Positions 39,376 to 48,286 of a DNA stretch of 64,000 nt are shown here, piece by piece (position 1 is the stretch's first letter; each line of letters begins with the position of its first letter). The notes below the pieces were generated by a model. That model had not been told where the DNA came from and searched no databases. It was given only the letters and a program-made list of their open reading frames with translations. The DNA lies in NCBI GenBank assembly GCA_016716565.1, contig JADJWC010000004.1, forward strand, positions 124,001 to 188,000, read 5' to 3'. The translations under genes and the position numbers were made by a program. Origin of the DNA: a bacterium (GTDB taxonomy: Bacteria; Bacteroidota; Ignavibacteria; Ignavibacteriales; Ignavibacteriaceae).

Positions 39376-40968
39376 TGAAATATTTTTTAATAATATTCTT
39401 AATCTCAACAGCGATGGTTTTTTCTCAGGGAGAAAATCCGAATGTGGAATTACCCGACTTTGTTATTTTCGGCAAGGATGTCATCTCAGTTCGGAAAGTT
39501 GATAAACTTAAACCCGATTATATCTCTACTGTATCCGATGACTTTCTTAAACCAGCTTACAAACCAGACCAGCTTGATCTTGCAGAAATATCAAATCCTG
39601 TTGAATCAGAAATATCGCTTCTGGATTCCGCCAATTTCCGGAGAGGCCATATTGAATTGAAGGCTGGTCTTTATCAAATACCTGCCGGAGAAATAAATTA
39701 TGCTTTCCCGTATACGGGCGGAATGATTTATGGATTTGTAAAAGGATTGAATCAGCGTGCATATGTAGATAATAGTGATAAGCAATTCCTGGAAGGAGGG
39801 CTGGATGTTAGTTACAATCTGCCTACAGATATTGGTGTGCTTCCCGGAACAAAATTTAAGTTAGGTGGTGATCACTCCAAAAATATTTTTAAATTTTTTG
39901 GCTCTGTTGATCCCGATCGCAAACGAAATTTGAATATCGGGAACACATTATTAAGTATTCAGAATCTCTATTTAAAAGAATTTAATTTCGATTTGCGTGG
40001 AGGCGGAGATTTTACTTATGCTGATGATGAAAAATTTAATGAGTCGGTATTTTATGTTGATGCATTTGCGAGACTGCGATTATCGAAATTCAGTATAAAT
40101 TTATCAGGTTCATATCAGCATCAAAACCTTTCCACAGATTCACTTTCTGGAAGTAAGACTGATGGTTATTTTTTCAGACCAACAGCATCGCTTGAAATAT
40201 TTAAGAAGATTATGCTTGAAGCAGGATTTACATTCTCTGCTGCAGGAGGCGATAGACTAAATGGATTATTTGCTTCAATTAGCACAGAAGTAGCTGAAAA
40301 TCTTATTTTGTTCGCCGAGTATTCTCCAATTGGTGAAAACATAACAGCCGGAAAATTTTTAAGGAACAATTACTATTATGACCAGCAGGATTTAAACAGA
40401 GTTTTCTTTAAGAAAAAAAATAAAATACTAGCGACTGTTAAATACGAATATGATAAATACTATCAGGTAGACGGAGGAATCGAATTTTATGATGCAGATA
40501 ATCTGCCCTACTACAGCAACATGGATAATTCCGGATTTTTTTGAAGTAATAAAAACTGATGCTACCAACTGGGATGTGTTTTTGAATATGTTATATCATC
40601 TGGGACCTTATGGTTATTTCTACGGCTCTGCAAATTATCTTAATATTCAGGATTCCGAATCCAGAAGAATCCCCTATATCCCTAATCTAAAGGCGTCTTT
40701 AATTTATGGATATATCTTTTCAGATGATTGGAAAGCAGAGGCTAAATTAAGTTATTTGTCAGAAAGATATGCCGATATAGAAAATTCAGATAGTAAAAAA
40801 CTACCTGGTATTGTCGATTTGGGATTAAAAGTTGATTACTCAATTCAAAAGGATTTTGGTGTGTTTTTTGAGCTAAACAATATACTTAATAATAAAAAAG
40901 CAGTATGGGAGGGATATCAGGAGAAGCCCATTGATGTGCTTTTAGGCTTTAACTATTTCTTTGATTAA
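39372..40968 (+). CDS. Outer-membrane beta-barrel protein, frameshifted in a T7 run
   Basis: Two frames join into about 531 residues. The signal peptide ends near MVFSQG. A short linker (NVELPDFVIFGKDVISVRKVDKLKPDY) resembles the N-terminal piece of TonB-linked barrels but no full plug domain is seen. The rest is a series of amphipathic strands ending in VLLGFNYFFD. The first frame stops inside T7 at 40536-40542 (NSGFF); the second continues EVIKTDATNWDVF, so one extra T is the cause. Its last strands match the final strands of TonB-dependent receptors (ELNNILNNK.. VLLGFNYFF). It follows the TPR gene with a four-base overlap. Confidence 0.8.
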
Positions 40969-41046
40969 ACACATTTTTTGTGGTATAAATTATCATCAAA
41001 TCAATGATTAAATTAACCACAGCAACACACTTTTTAGGTGAATGAA

Positions 41047-42795
41047 ATGATTAGTAAGGATGAACTCATAAAAATTGTTGCACAAAGCTGCGGGATTTCT
41101 GTTGAGATATCATCATTCTTTTTTGAAGTCTTTGTGAACAGGATTAGCAATAAACTGAAACCTGGTGATTTGCTTCATTTCCACGACCATGGTTATTTTC
41201 ATAAAAGAAATTGCCGGATTCAGCTTGAAAAATCACATGATTCCCCAATACCGAAATCTTACTTAATTCAACTGGTTATCTTCTCAGAAGAGGCAAAAAT
41301 TAAAAGTGATCTCAGCTCATTGCACTTTTTAAAGATTGCAAACCTGAAAACTCTCTGGGTTGACGACAAAGATTTTCAGAAAAGCCTTTCTGCGGGTGAT
41401 TTTGCACCGCATACGGATAGAAATCAATTGATAAAATCTTTTGCAACTAAAGCTGAAGTTATCATTGCGGGATTAAGAAAAGATTATGATAGTGAACTGG
41501 TCGAAGAACTAATAATTCCGCTGACATTCGATTTAAATTTCTTAATAAAATCCGGGCAGAAAAGTAAGTCGGTCACCAAATCAATTTCCGATCGAATTTC
41601 AGGAAAGAGTGAAGAATCAAAACAAATCAAAACTAAAGAATCTGAATTACCTAAAGCACCAAAAGAAAGTTTTGAAGAAACAAAAACCGTCACTAAGAAA
41701 ACAGAAAAAACCGGTACGGAGGAAACTCTTCCCTGGAGCTATGGAGCAAAATTTTTAGACAAGGAAAAACAAGGTCAGGCTGGTGATAATCAAATAGCTG
41801 ATGCGGATAAAAAGGAAAAACCTGATCTAAAAAAAATAGAAAATGAAGTTAAAAAGGAACCGGCCAAAAAATTAAAAGGTTTCGAACCAGTAAGCTCACG
41901 CTTATCTCCAAATAAAGATGATAAAGATTCCCTTGATGATGGTGACACGGTAAAATTTATCGTTAGCAGCACAACCGATACTGAAGAGCAAAAAGAAGAA
42001 ATTAAGTTTACTGAAGTAAAATCAAAGACCGAGGCTTTCCGGTATCAATCAGATAATTGGAAAAGTAAAGGCAGGTTTGATGATAAGGGAACAGGCAGAA
42101 CATTCAGAGGTGATTCGAGAGATAATGTATTTGGTCAACGTCGCAGCTTTCTCCCGTTCGTTGCAATTTTTACGTTTATAGTTATTGGAGCAATTGTCAT
42201 TTATATTTATTTCATAAAAGGTTCTCCGCAAAGCAATCAAAAACAAAATGTCATTGCCAATGTTCAACCTCCACCATCTGTTGAGGTTATTGAAAGAGAT
42301 TATGAGCATGCTGTTACTTATCCCTATCCAAAGTCTGAAGACAAAGCGGAAGTATCAGGATATAATAAGGATATTCTACTTACCGATGGTACGCAACCTG
42401 ATGCAGACACAAAATTAAAACCTGAAGTAAAACAAGAATCAACTGCGGAAATAAAATCAGAAACTAAACCGGAAAGAAATCCTGAAACTGAAAGTAAACC
42501 TGTCACTGAAGTAAAAACTCCTCCTCCTATTAAAGAGGAACAAAAAATAGTTGAGGTGCCGAAAGAAGAAAAATCGAACAGAATATTTTTATACAAGAAT
42601 TTTTATGTTGTTTATATTTCATCATTCAAATCAGAAGAAGATGCTAACAGGGAAGCCGATAGATATTTCAACTTAGGTTATAATGCAATAGTTGAAGCAG
42701 TTGAAAGAGGGCGGAATCCTGAATACAGATTAATAGTAGGTGATTTTACATCAGAAGAATTTGCTAAACAATTTCAGGAAAAATATATTAAATAA
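41047..42795 (+). CDS. HU-like domain, membrane helix and SPOR domain protein
   Basis: About 582 residues from the ATG at 41047, preferred over a GTG at 41038 because the latter falls in the ribosome site. Residues 1-70 (SKDELIKIVAQSCGISVEISSFFFEVFVNRISNKLKPGDLLHFHDHGYFHKRN) look like a divergent HU/IHF-type DNA-binding fold. A long charged low-complexity linker leads to one membrane helix at about 368-390. A second low-complexity linker precedes a C-terminal SPOR domain (FYVVYISSFKSEEDANREADRY ... YRLIVGDFTSEEFAKQF), which binds denuded septal peptidoglycan. The topology would put DNA binding in the cytoplasm and SPOR in the periplasm. HU-SPOR fusions are known in this phylum, with a proposed division role. 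Confidence 0.82.
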   Translation: MISKDELIKIVAQSCGISVEISSFFFEVFVNRISNKLKPGDLLHFHDHGYFHKRNCRIQLEKSHDSPIPKSYLIQLVIFSEEAKIKSDLSSLHFLKIANLKTLWVDDKDFQKSLSAGDFAPHTDRNQLIKSFATKAEVIIAGLRKDYDSELVEELIIPLTFDLNFLIKSGQKSKSVTKSISDRISGKSEESKQIKTKESELPKAPKESFEETKTVTKKTEKTGTEETLPWSYGAKFLDKEKQGQAGDNQIADADKKEKPDLKKIENEVKKEPAKKLKGFEPVSSRLSPNKDDKDSLDDGDTVKFIVSSTTDTEEQKEEIKFTEVKSKTEAFRYQSDNWKSKGRFDDKGTGRTFRGDSRDNVFGQRRSFLPFVAIFTFIVIGAIVIYIYFIKGSPQSNQKQNVIANVQPPPSVEVIERDYEHAVTYPYPKSEDKAEVSGYNKDILLTDGTQPDADTKLKPEVKQESTAEIKSETKPERNPETESKPVTEVKTPPPIKEEQKIVEVPKEEKSNRIFLYKNFYVVYISSFKSEEDANREADRYFNLGYNAIVEAVERGRNPEYRLIVGDFTSEEFAKQFQEKYIK

Positions 42796-42818
42796 TAAAA
42801 ACAAATATTTGGAGAGAA

Positions 42819-43475
42819 ATGAATTTATTCGAAATCTTTCTTAAGGGCGGTGTGATAATGTGGGCAATATTATTCTGCTCGGTCATTGCATTAGCCGTAG
42901 CCATCGACAGATTTTTAATCCTTCGAAAGGCAAAAATCAATTTACCTGCTTTCCTTGTCCGGATACGTGGTTTCATCAAAAATAAAGATATGAGTGGTGC
43001 TGCATCATATTGTCTCAGAGAAAAATCACCTATTGCCAACATGGTAAGAAAAGGTTTGAAGAAGTTTGGAATGGGACACGAGCGAGTCAAGGAGGCAATC
43101 GAAAATGCTGGCAGACAGGAAGTCAGCAAACTTGAAAAAGGACTTTCGATACTTGCTACCGTTGCTGGTGTTGCACCATTACTTGGATTTCTGGGAACTG
43201 TAACAGGAATGATCCAGGCTTTTATGCGAATTGAAGATCTTGCAGGTGCTGCAAACCCGAGCGATCTTGCAGGCGGTATCTGGGAAGCATTATTAACTAC
43301 TGCTTTTGGTTTGATAGTTGGAATACCTTCTTATGCTTTTTATAATTACTTCATAAGTTCGATTAAAAAATTTGTTTCCGATATGGAGACAGTTGCAAAC
43401 GATGTTGTAGACACAATGCAGGATTCCTCTCCTGAAGCAGTTGATCTCGATGATGAAATTGAAGTTGAAATGTAA
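42819..43475 (+). CDS. exbB: ExbB/TolQ/MotA-family proton channel
   Basis: 218 residues. Three membrane helices are visible (about residues 8-30, 113-140 and 155-180). The conserved elements KGLSILATVAGVAPLLGFLGTVTGMIQAFMRIE and GGIWEALLTTAFGLIVGIPSYAFYN contain the channel-lining threonines. With ExbD it uses the proton gradient to power TonB or Tol. A GGAGAG ribosome site precedes the ATG and exbD follows after nine bases. Confidence 0.93.
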   Translation: MNLFEIFLKGGVIMWAILFCSVIALAVAIDRFLILRKAKINLPAFLVRIRGFIKNKDMSGAASYCLREKSPIANMVRKGLKKFGMGHERVKEAIENAGRQEVSKLEKGLSILATVAGVAPLLGFLGTVTGMIQAFMRIEDLAGAANPSDLAGGIWEALLTTAFGLIVGIPSYAFYNYFISSIKKFVSDMETVANDVVDTMQDSSPEAVDLDDEIEVEM

Positions 43476-43484
43476 GGTGTTATT

Positions 43485-43889
43485 ATGAAATTCAGTACAA
43501 CGAATGAACCATTAACAATTTTTTCATATTCTTCGCTCACAGATATTGTTTTACTGTTAGTAATATTTTTTCTTCTTACCTCACAATTTGTTATTCAAAC
43601 CGGGGTAAAAGTTAAACTGCCGGGTTCAAAAACGAATGAGCAGTCTGAACCCACTAAGATGATAGTTACAATAACTTCCGCTGGTGTTGTGTATGCCGGA
43701 CCTGACCAAACCACAATGGAATTGTTGTCCGGTAAACTGCTTGAGCTGAAAGGTGTAAGCGAAGAGGGAAGTCTTATCATTAGGGCTGATAAGACAGTAC
43801 AAATTGATCTTGTAATTAAAGTAATTGATGCCGCAAAATCTGTTGGTATCGGAAAATTCACAATAGAAACAGAACAAGAAAATCCATAA
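43485..43889 (+). CDS. exbD: ExbD/TolR-family biopolymer transport protein
   Basis: 134 residues with one N-terminal membrane helix. The LTDIVLLLVIFFLLTSQFV segment contains the single membrane Asp that carries protons. The periplasmic part has the usual IVTITSAGVVYAG and LIIRADKTVQIDLVIKVIDAAKSVGIGKF pattern. It partners with ExbB just upstream, and tonB starts 11 bases after its stop. Confidence 0.93.
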   Translation: MKFSTTNEPLTIFSYSSLTDIVLLLVIFFLLTSQFVIQTGVKVKLPGSKTNEQSEPTKMIVTITSAGVVYAGPDQTTMELLSGKLLELKGVSEEGSLIIRADKTVQIDLVIKVIDAAKSVGIGKFTIETEQENP

Positions 43890-43900
43890 GGAGGAGTGCT

Positions 43901-44599
43901 ATGTCTTCCAAAAAAAGTTCTGGAATATCTTACACTATTTCAGTAGTTCTACATGGAATTGCAATTCTGCTTTTCCTTTTAATTAATTTATCATTCGATT
44001 ACATACCTTCCGAATATGTTGAACTTTCATTTGGCATTGCAGACCAATCCGGTTCATCAGGTGCACAGGGAAATAAGATCAACATAATCAAAGAAACTCC
44101 GAAGCAGAGCGAGAAGGAGCAATCAAAAGAAAAAAGTCCGGAAGTCAAAGAAGTAGACTTGCCGGTTGCAATTAATACTGAAGATGAAAATGTTATCAAA
44201 CCGGCAAATAATGAAAAAGAAATTGCAGAGGAAAGAACTGAATTAAACAAAGAAACTTCGGTTTCAAATTCAAAATCGAATGAAGAAGGAAATAACAGTA
44301 ACGTTGAAGGCAATTTTGGATTTGATATTGACTGGGGTGGAAAAGGAACGAGAAAAATTTATAGTTTCATTTTACCTCAATATCCCGAAGGTGTAAAAAA
44401 GGAAGTGAATATAAAATTGCAATTCACAATTTTACCAGACGGAACAGTCGGGACAATCATTCCAAAAATGAAAGCAGATACTCATCTTGAGAATGCTGCA
44501 ATTAATTCATTGAGACAATGGAGATTTGAGGCTCTAAGTTCGCACCAGAAGCAGGTGGAGCAAACAGCGGTTATTGTTTTTCCGTACCGACTGCAGTAG
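43901..44599 (+). CDS. tonB: TonB-family energy transducer
   Basis: 232 residues: a short cytoplasmic start, one membrane helix (about residues 8-28), a long charged periplasmic spacer rich in Lys and Glu, and a C-terminal TonB domain (IYSFILPQYPEGVKKEVNIKLQFTILPDGTVGTIIPKMKADTHLENAAINSLRQWRFE). It couples the ExbBD motor to outer-membrane receptors. A strong GGAGGAG ribosome site is present. Its 3' end overlaps the end of a convergent membrane gene by 29 bases. Confidence 0.9.
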   Translation: MSSKKSSGISYTISVVLHGIAILLFLLINLSFDYIPSEYVELSFGIADQSGSSGAQGNKINIIKETPKQSEKEQSKEKSPEVKEVDLPVAINTEDENVIKPANNEKEIAEERTELNKETSVSNSKSNEEGNNSNVEGNFGFDIDWGGKGTRKIYSFILPQYPEGVKKEVNIKLQFTILPDGTVGTIIPKMKADTHLENAAINSLRQWRFEALSSHQKQVEQTAVIVFPYRLQ

Positions 44600-44867
44600 A
44601 CTTTTTGTAGTAGAATTTATAGAAGATAAACTCTGCGATTGTAAGCAGTGTCAGTGAAAAGGTGTCTCTATCATAATAGAGACCTAATCCTTCCGGCTCC
44701 ATTATGAACTTTGCAATCATACCGGTAATTGACCAACCCACAGCAAATAGAATCAAAATTAAACTAACATTTAACAGTCCACTGGAAGTACCTTCATTCT
44801 GCCACTTCCAGGTAAATATGAGAAGCAGGAAAATGAAATGAGCGAAGAATATTACTGCTGATATCAT
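44571..44867 (-). CDS. Small integral membrane protein, unknown function
   Basis: 98 residues with three hydrophobic helices (about 2-20, 31-55 and 70-85). No family is recognised. It is the last gene of a reverse-strand set of four and starts one base after the preceding gene's stop, which supports it being real. Its tail overlaps the end of tonB on the other strand. Confidence 0.65.
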   Translation of the reverse strand: MISAVIFFAHFIFLLLIFTWKWQNEGTSSGLLNVSLILILFAVGWSITGMIAKFIMEPEGLGLYYDRDTFSLTLLTIAEFIFYKFYYKKSTAVGTEKQ

Positions 44868-44868
44868 T

Positions 44869-45372
44869 TTAAAGCTGTTGGCTCCGTTTGTTTATGATTG
44901 CTGTCCCAATTATTCCGCCAAGAATTCCAAATATTGAATAAGTGATAAGGTTTGTGATTGTAATTAGTATGGTATATAAGAATGAAAATCCCGTGGTTTG
45001 AATTTCATTTACCACTCTCCTTAAAACTTCCAGTGATTGCTCCGCAGCAGGGCCAAAATTCATATCTTTGACTAACTGTTCAGCCTGTGGCATTGAAACT
45101 ACGAGGTCGCTCGACTTTGTCAGGTATGTAATTATAACTTCAAAAAAACTGGCAAACAAAGCAGCTATTACTCCAGTCAAAACCCCGACTAATATTCCTG
45201 ATCCAGTGTTGATTTTAATTATACCTGGTTGAGACTTCTTATAAATGAATATTGACAGACCAGCTGCTATGGGAACTAAAGTACAACAAGCTATACTTTC
45301 CATTCCAGGAATGGTTGTAAGAACAGCAGCACCAAACCCACAAACTAATGCAGATAAATATTTTTTATTCAT
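44869..45372 (-). CDS. Integral membrane protein (DUF4199-like), unknown function
   Basis: 167 residues with four or five hydrophobic helices. The first part has paired Cys in the MESIACCTLVPIAAGLSIFIY segment, and the later helix is glycine-rich (YSIFGILGGIIGTAII). The architecture is similar to DUF4199-type membrane proteins, but I cannot assign it firmly. It overlaps the DUF2085 gene by eight bases. Confidence 0.65.
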   Translation of the reverse strand: MNKKYLSALVCGFGAAVLTTIPGMESIACCTLVPIAAGLSIFIYKKSQPGIIKINTGSGILVGVLTGVIAALFASFFEVIITYLTKSSDLVVSMPQAEQLVKDMNFGPAAEQSLEVLRRVVNEIQTTGFSFLYTILITITNLITYSIFGILGGIIGTAIINKRSQQL

Positions 45373-45874
45373 TTCCCCTTACACTTCTGTTAATAATTAG
45401 ATTTTCCAATTCAGAAATAACGATCATATAAATCATACCTCCAAATGCTAAGCCAGTTATGAAAGCCAAAGTTTGTGAGTATTTATAAATACCTATTGTT
45501 GAGAAAAAGACATCGAGAAACATAGGCAGAGACATGATATTAATTTTATTAAAATTTATCTCATTTGATTTTTTGAATAAACTGATTAACCCTGCAATGA
45601 ATGCGCCAAGATAAATACCTGTACATCTCGCACAAACCAGCATCGACTGATTAATGAGTACAATGCATTTTTCATTTTCCTGATGACAAAGATTTGAATA
45701 GCTTTTTATAAGTAAGAAATTTGTAATAGGATTATCTATCCGGATAAGTATCGGTGTAAGGAATCCAATTATCCAAATTGCTAACATCAATAGAAATGAA
45801 ATCCGAATTAGTAAAGTGCTATGCCTTGAAGCAAAAAATGAAGAAGGATAGTTTTTTATATCAGCAGAAAACAA
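45365..45874 (-). CDS. DUF2085 membrane protein
   Basis: 169 residues with four hydrophobic helices. The DUF2085 signature is clear: SNLCHQENEKC, then LVCARCTGIYLGAFIAGL. The His and Cys residues could bind a metal or heme, but the family has no proven role. The only start that keeps full length is a TTG at 45874. It is part of the reverse operon that begins with the beta-propeller gene. Confidence 0.83.
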   Translation of the reverse strand: MFSADIKNYPSSFFASRHSTLLIRISFLLMLAIWIIGFLTPILIRIDNPITNFLLIKSYSNLCHQENEKCIVLINQSMLVCARCTGIYLGAFIAGLISLFKKSNEINFNKINIMSLPMFLDVFFSTIGIYKYSQTLAFITGLAFGGMIYMIVISELENLIINRSVRGNE

Positions 45875-45883
45875 TTCGGAATC

Positions 45884-46729
45884 TCACAATCGGTTGAAAA
45901 TAAGTATCTCTTTTTTTGTGAGAACATACAATTTATTATTGAAGATAAAAGCAGAAACCAAATCCATACTTTTTTCATATTCTTCAATGATCAATTCCCG
46001 GAGACTTAAATCCGGCGATCTGAGATTTGCCAAAAAGATTTTATCTTTCGTTGTTACAGTCAGCCAATCAAAAATGATTCTGATGCTCTTAAAATCTTCC
46101 GCACTAGAAATCCTGCCACTCCCATTTCCGTACTGATCAAAAATAATTATTTCATCTCCATCAATAACAAAGATATTATTCTGCATCGAAACGGCGAGCT
46201 GCAGCGGATTTTGCAAGGCAAAATTTCCGTAATCGTATCCTCCAAAATTTTGAAGAAAATTTCCGAAGATGTCAAACTTTACTATTCTTGAATTTTCAGA
46301 ATCGAGGATAAATACATCACCAAGATTAGACATCACAGCACTTAACGGGTAACCGAATCTTTCCTGTTCAATTTCACTTTCTCGAGTATAAATCTGAAAA
46401 TTATAATTCAGGTTTTTATCGAATCTCTGAATTCGATTATTGTTTTTATCAACCACGTATACCTTTAACGCATCAGCATAGACATCGACAGGATTATCGA
46501 ACGCACTTTCTCTCCATCCGTATCCTCCGATCTTTTTTAAAGTGTTCCCAAGAGTATCCATTGCTGTAATTTCATCAGTAGCGATGTCAGATACATAGAT
46601 GAAACCGGCTGGATTTATATAAAAAGATGAAGCATTAACAAACTTACCAATGCTTTTCTCATACTGAAATTTTTGAGGGAATGCCAGCCCGACTGATAAA
46701 ATAAAGAGTATGGCTATATGCGATTTCAT
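45884..46729 (-). CDS. Secreted six-bladed beta-propeller (NHL-like) protein
   Basis: About 281 residues from the ATG at 46729, where a signal peptide (MKSHIAILFILSVGLAFPQ) begins; a longer upstream extension in the same frame lacks sense. NHL-like repeats follow, such as FDNPVDVYADALKVYVVDKNNNRIQRFDKN and YPLSAVMSNLGDVFILDSENSRIVKFD. The propeller likely binds protein or glycan in the envelope. It is the first gene of the four-gene reverse operon. Confidence 0.8.
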   Translation of the reverse strand: MKSHIAILFILSVGLAFPQKFQYEKSIGKFVNASSFYINPAGFIYVSDIATDEITAMDTLGNTLKKIGGYGWRESAFDNPVDVYADALKVYVVDKNNNRIQRFDKNLNYNFQIYTRESEIEQERFGYPLSAVMSNLGDVFILDSENSRIVKFDIFGNFLQNFGGYDYGNFALQNPLQLAVSMQNNIFVIDGDEIIIFDQYGNGSGRISSAEDFKSIRIIFDWLTVTTKDKIFLANLRSPDLSLRELIIEEYEKSMDLVSAFIFNNKLYVLTKKEILIFNRL

Positions 46730-46903
46730 AAATAATAACTTAAATTTTTGTAAGCGAATATTAGCGAATAATGAAGTTAAAAAAAATTTAATTTCACATA
46801 AGGAATTGTAATCTGCAGATAAGTAATGTCTTTTAAATAGCCAAGATAACAGCAATTTCTTTGCAAATAGTGAAGCGCATATCTATATTTACGCACTAAA
46901 TTT

Positions 46904-46977
46904 TGTCCCGTGGTGTAACTGGTTAACACGTCTGACTCTGGATCAGAAGAGTCTAGGTTCGAGTCCTAGCGGGACAG
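46904..46977 (+). tRNA. tRNA-Gln (CTG)
   Basis: 74 bases. The acceptor TGTCCCG pairs with CGGGACA. The anticodon arm is TCTGA-CTCTGGA-TCAGA with anticodon CTG, and the T-arm has GGTTCGAGTCC. The discriminator is G, as usual for Gln. CCA is not encoded. Confidence 0.95.
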
Positions 46978-47074
46978 CTTTTTAATGAATAATGTTCAAT
47001 TAACAATTTACAATTGGGAATTCATGACTTGAATAATTTCTAATTGTAAATTTTTCATTTTTAATTGAATCTCA

Positions 47075-47148
47075 GGCGCGTTCGTCTAGTGGCTTAGGAC
47101 GCCGCCCTCTCAAGGCGGAGATCGCGGGTTCGAATCCCGCACGCGCTA
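47075..47148 (+). tRNA. tRNA-Glu (CTC)
   Basis: 74 bases. The D-arm TTCGTCTAGTGGCTTAGGAC and anticodon stem CCGCC/GGCGG are as in other bacterial tRNA-Glu genes. The anticodon is CTC. The acceptor pairs GGCGCGT with ACGCGCT, leaving a G-U pair at position 1-72. It lies 97 bases after tRNA-Gln. Confidence 0.94.
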
Positions 47149-47290
47149 CTACTTTAGATTCCACATATCAATCCGCTGTAGCGGAACAAATCACACGTAA
47201 ATTCCAATCTCTGAAATTCCCCAAAAAATTTTAATTCGTTTTAGTAATTATTTGTAATTTTCATTTAATAAAAAATTTAAAGAGTTAAAA

Positions 47291-47623
47291 TTGAAACGAT
47301 TTGAAAAACATATTTTTATTTGTGAAAACAGAAGACCTGACGATCATCCCCGCGGAAGCTGTGCTGAGAAAAACAGTCCATTAGTTAAAGAGCAATTCAA
47401 AAAAAGATTAAAGGAACTTGGATTGAATACGGAAGTAAGGGCAAATACTTCAGGATGTCTTGACGCTTGCGAACATGGTATTACCGTTGTTGTATATCCG
47501 GAACAGATTTGGTATGGTAATGTTGTTATTGATGACGTGGAGGAGATCATTCAGCAGCACATTATAAAAAACATTCCGGTGGAACGACTAAGAATAAAAG
47601 ATGAAAAGTTTAACAGAACATAA
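47291..47623 (+). CDS. Thioredoxin-like [2Fe-2S] ferredoxin
   Basis: 110 residues from a TTG start. The four cluster ligands are C11, C24, C56 and C60, spaced as in the thioredoxin-like ferredoxin family (C-x12-C ... SGCLDACEHG). The motif GSCAEKNSP and VVYPEQIWYGNV are typical. It transfers electrons in the cytoplasm; the partner is unknown. It overlaps nth by 23 bases, which raises the possibility of shared expression but not of a direct link. Confidence 0.88.
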   Translation: MKRFEKHIFICENRRPDDHPRGSCAEKNSPLVKEQFKKRLKELGLNTEVRANTSGCLDACEHGITVVVYPEQIWYGNVVIDDVEEIIQQHIIKNIPVERLRIKDEKFNRT

Positions 47624-48266
47624 ATTTAAAGACGACCTAAATCGTCCCGCTGAAATTCTTAAAAGATTAAAAAGAGAATATCCGCTTGCAAAAATTGCAC
47701 TGGAGTTCGAGACACCCTTTCAATTATTAATATCTACAATACTTTCTGCGCAGTGCACTGATGAAAGAGTGAACATTGTGACCAAATCATTATTCAAGAA
47801 ATACAAAAAGCCACAGGATTTTTTGAATGTTTCGAATGAAGAACTTGAGAAGGATATTTTCTCAACCGGGTTTTATCGTCAGAAGACGAAAAGCATAAAA
47901 AATTGCTGCAAGGCATTGCTTGAAAATTATAATGGTAAGGTTCCAACAGATTTTGAATCGCTAAACGCACTTCCTGGTGTTGGCAGAAAAACTGCATCTG
48001 TTGTTGCTGGAAATGCATTTGGGATTCCGGCAATAGCAGTCGATACTCATGTTATACGATTGTCTAATCTGATGGGATTTGTCGATTCAGATAATCCTGA
48101 TAAAATAGAAGAACGATTAAAAGAAATTTTCCCGCCAAAAGAATGGATAAATCTAGGGCATTACCTAATGAACCATGGAAGAAAAATTTGTGTAGCAAGA
48201 CGACCAAAATGTGATGAATGTATTGTCGGAGATTTATGTCCCGGTTTTAATCCTAGAATAAAATAA
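47601..48266 (+). CDS. nth: Endonuclease III
   Basis: 221 residues. The helix-hairpin-helix LPGVGRKTASVV carries the catalytic K130, and D148 in AVDTHVIRLSN is the catalytic aspartate. The [4Fe-4S] ligands C197, C204, C207 and C213 show the standard C-x6-C-x2-C-x5-C spacing. It removes oxidised pyrimidines and nicks the abasic site in base excision repair. The start overlaps the ferredoxin gene. Confidence 0.96.
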   Translation: MKSLTEHKFKDDLNRPAEILKRLKREYPLAKIALEFETPFQLLISTILSAQCTDERVNIVTKSLFKKYKKPQDFLNVSNEELEKDIFSTGFYRQKTKSIKNCCKALLENYNGKVPTDFESLNALPGVGRKTASVVAGNAFGIPAIAVDTHVIRLSNLMGFVDSDNPDKIEERLKEIFPPKEWINLGHYLMNHGRKICVARRPKCDECIVGDLCPGFNPRIK

Positions 48267-48286
48267 ATATTTAAAGGAGAATTCAC

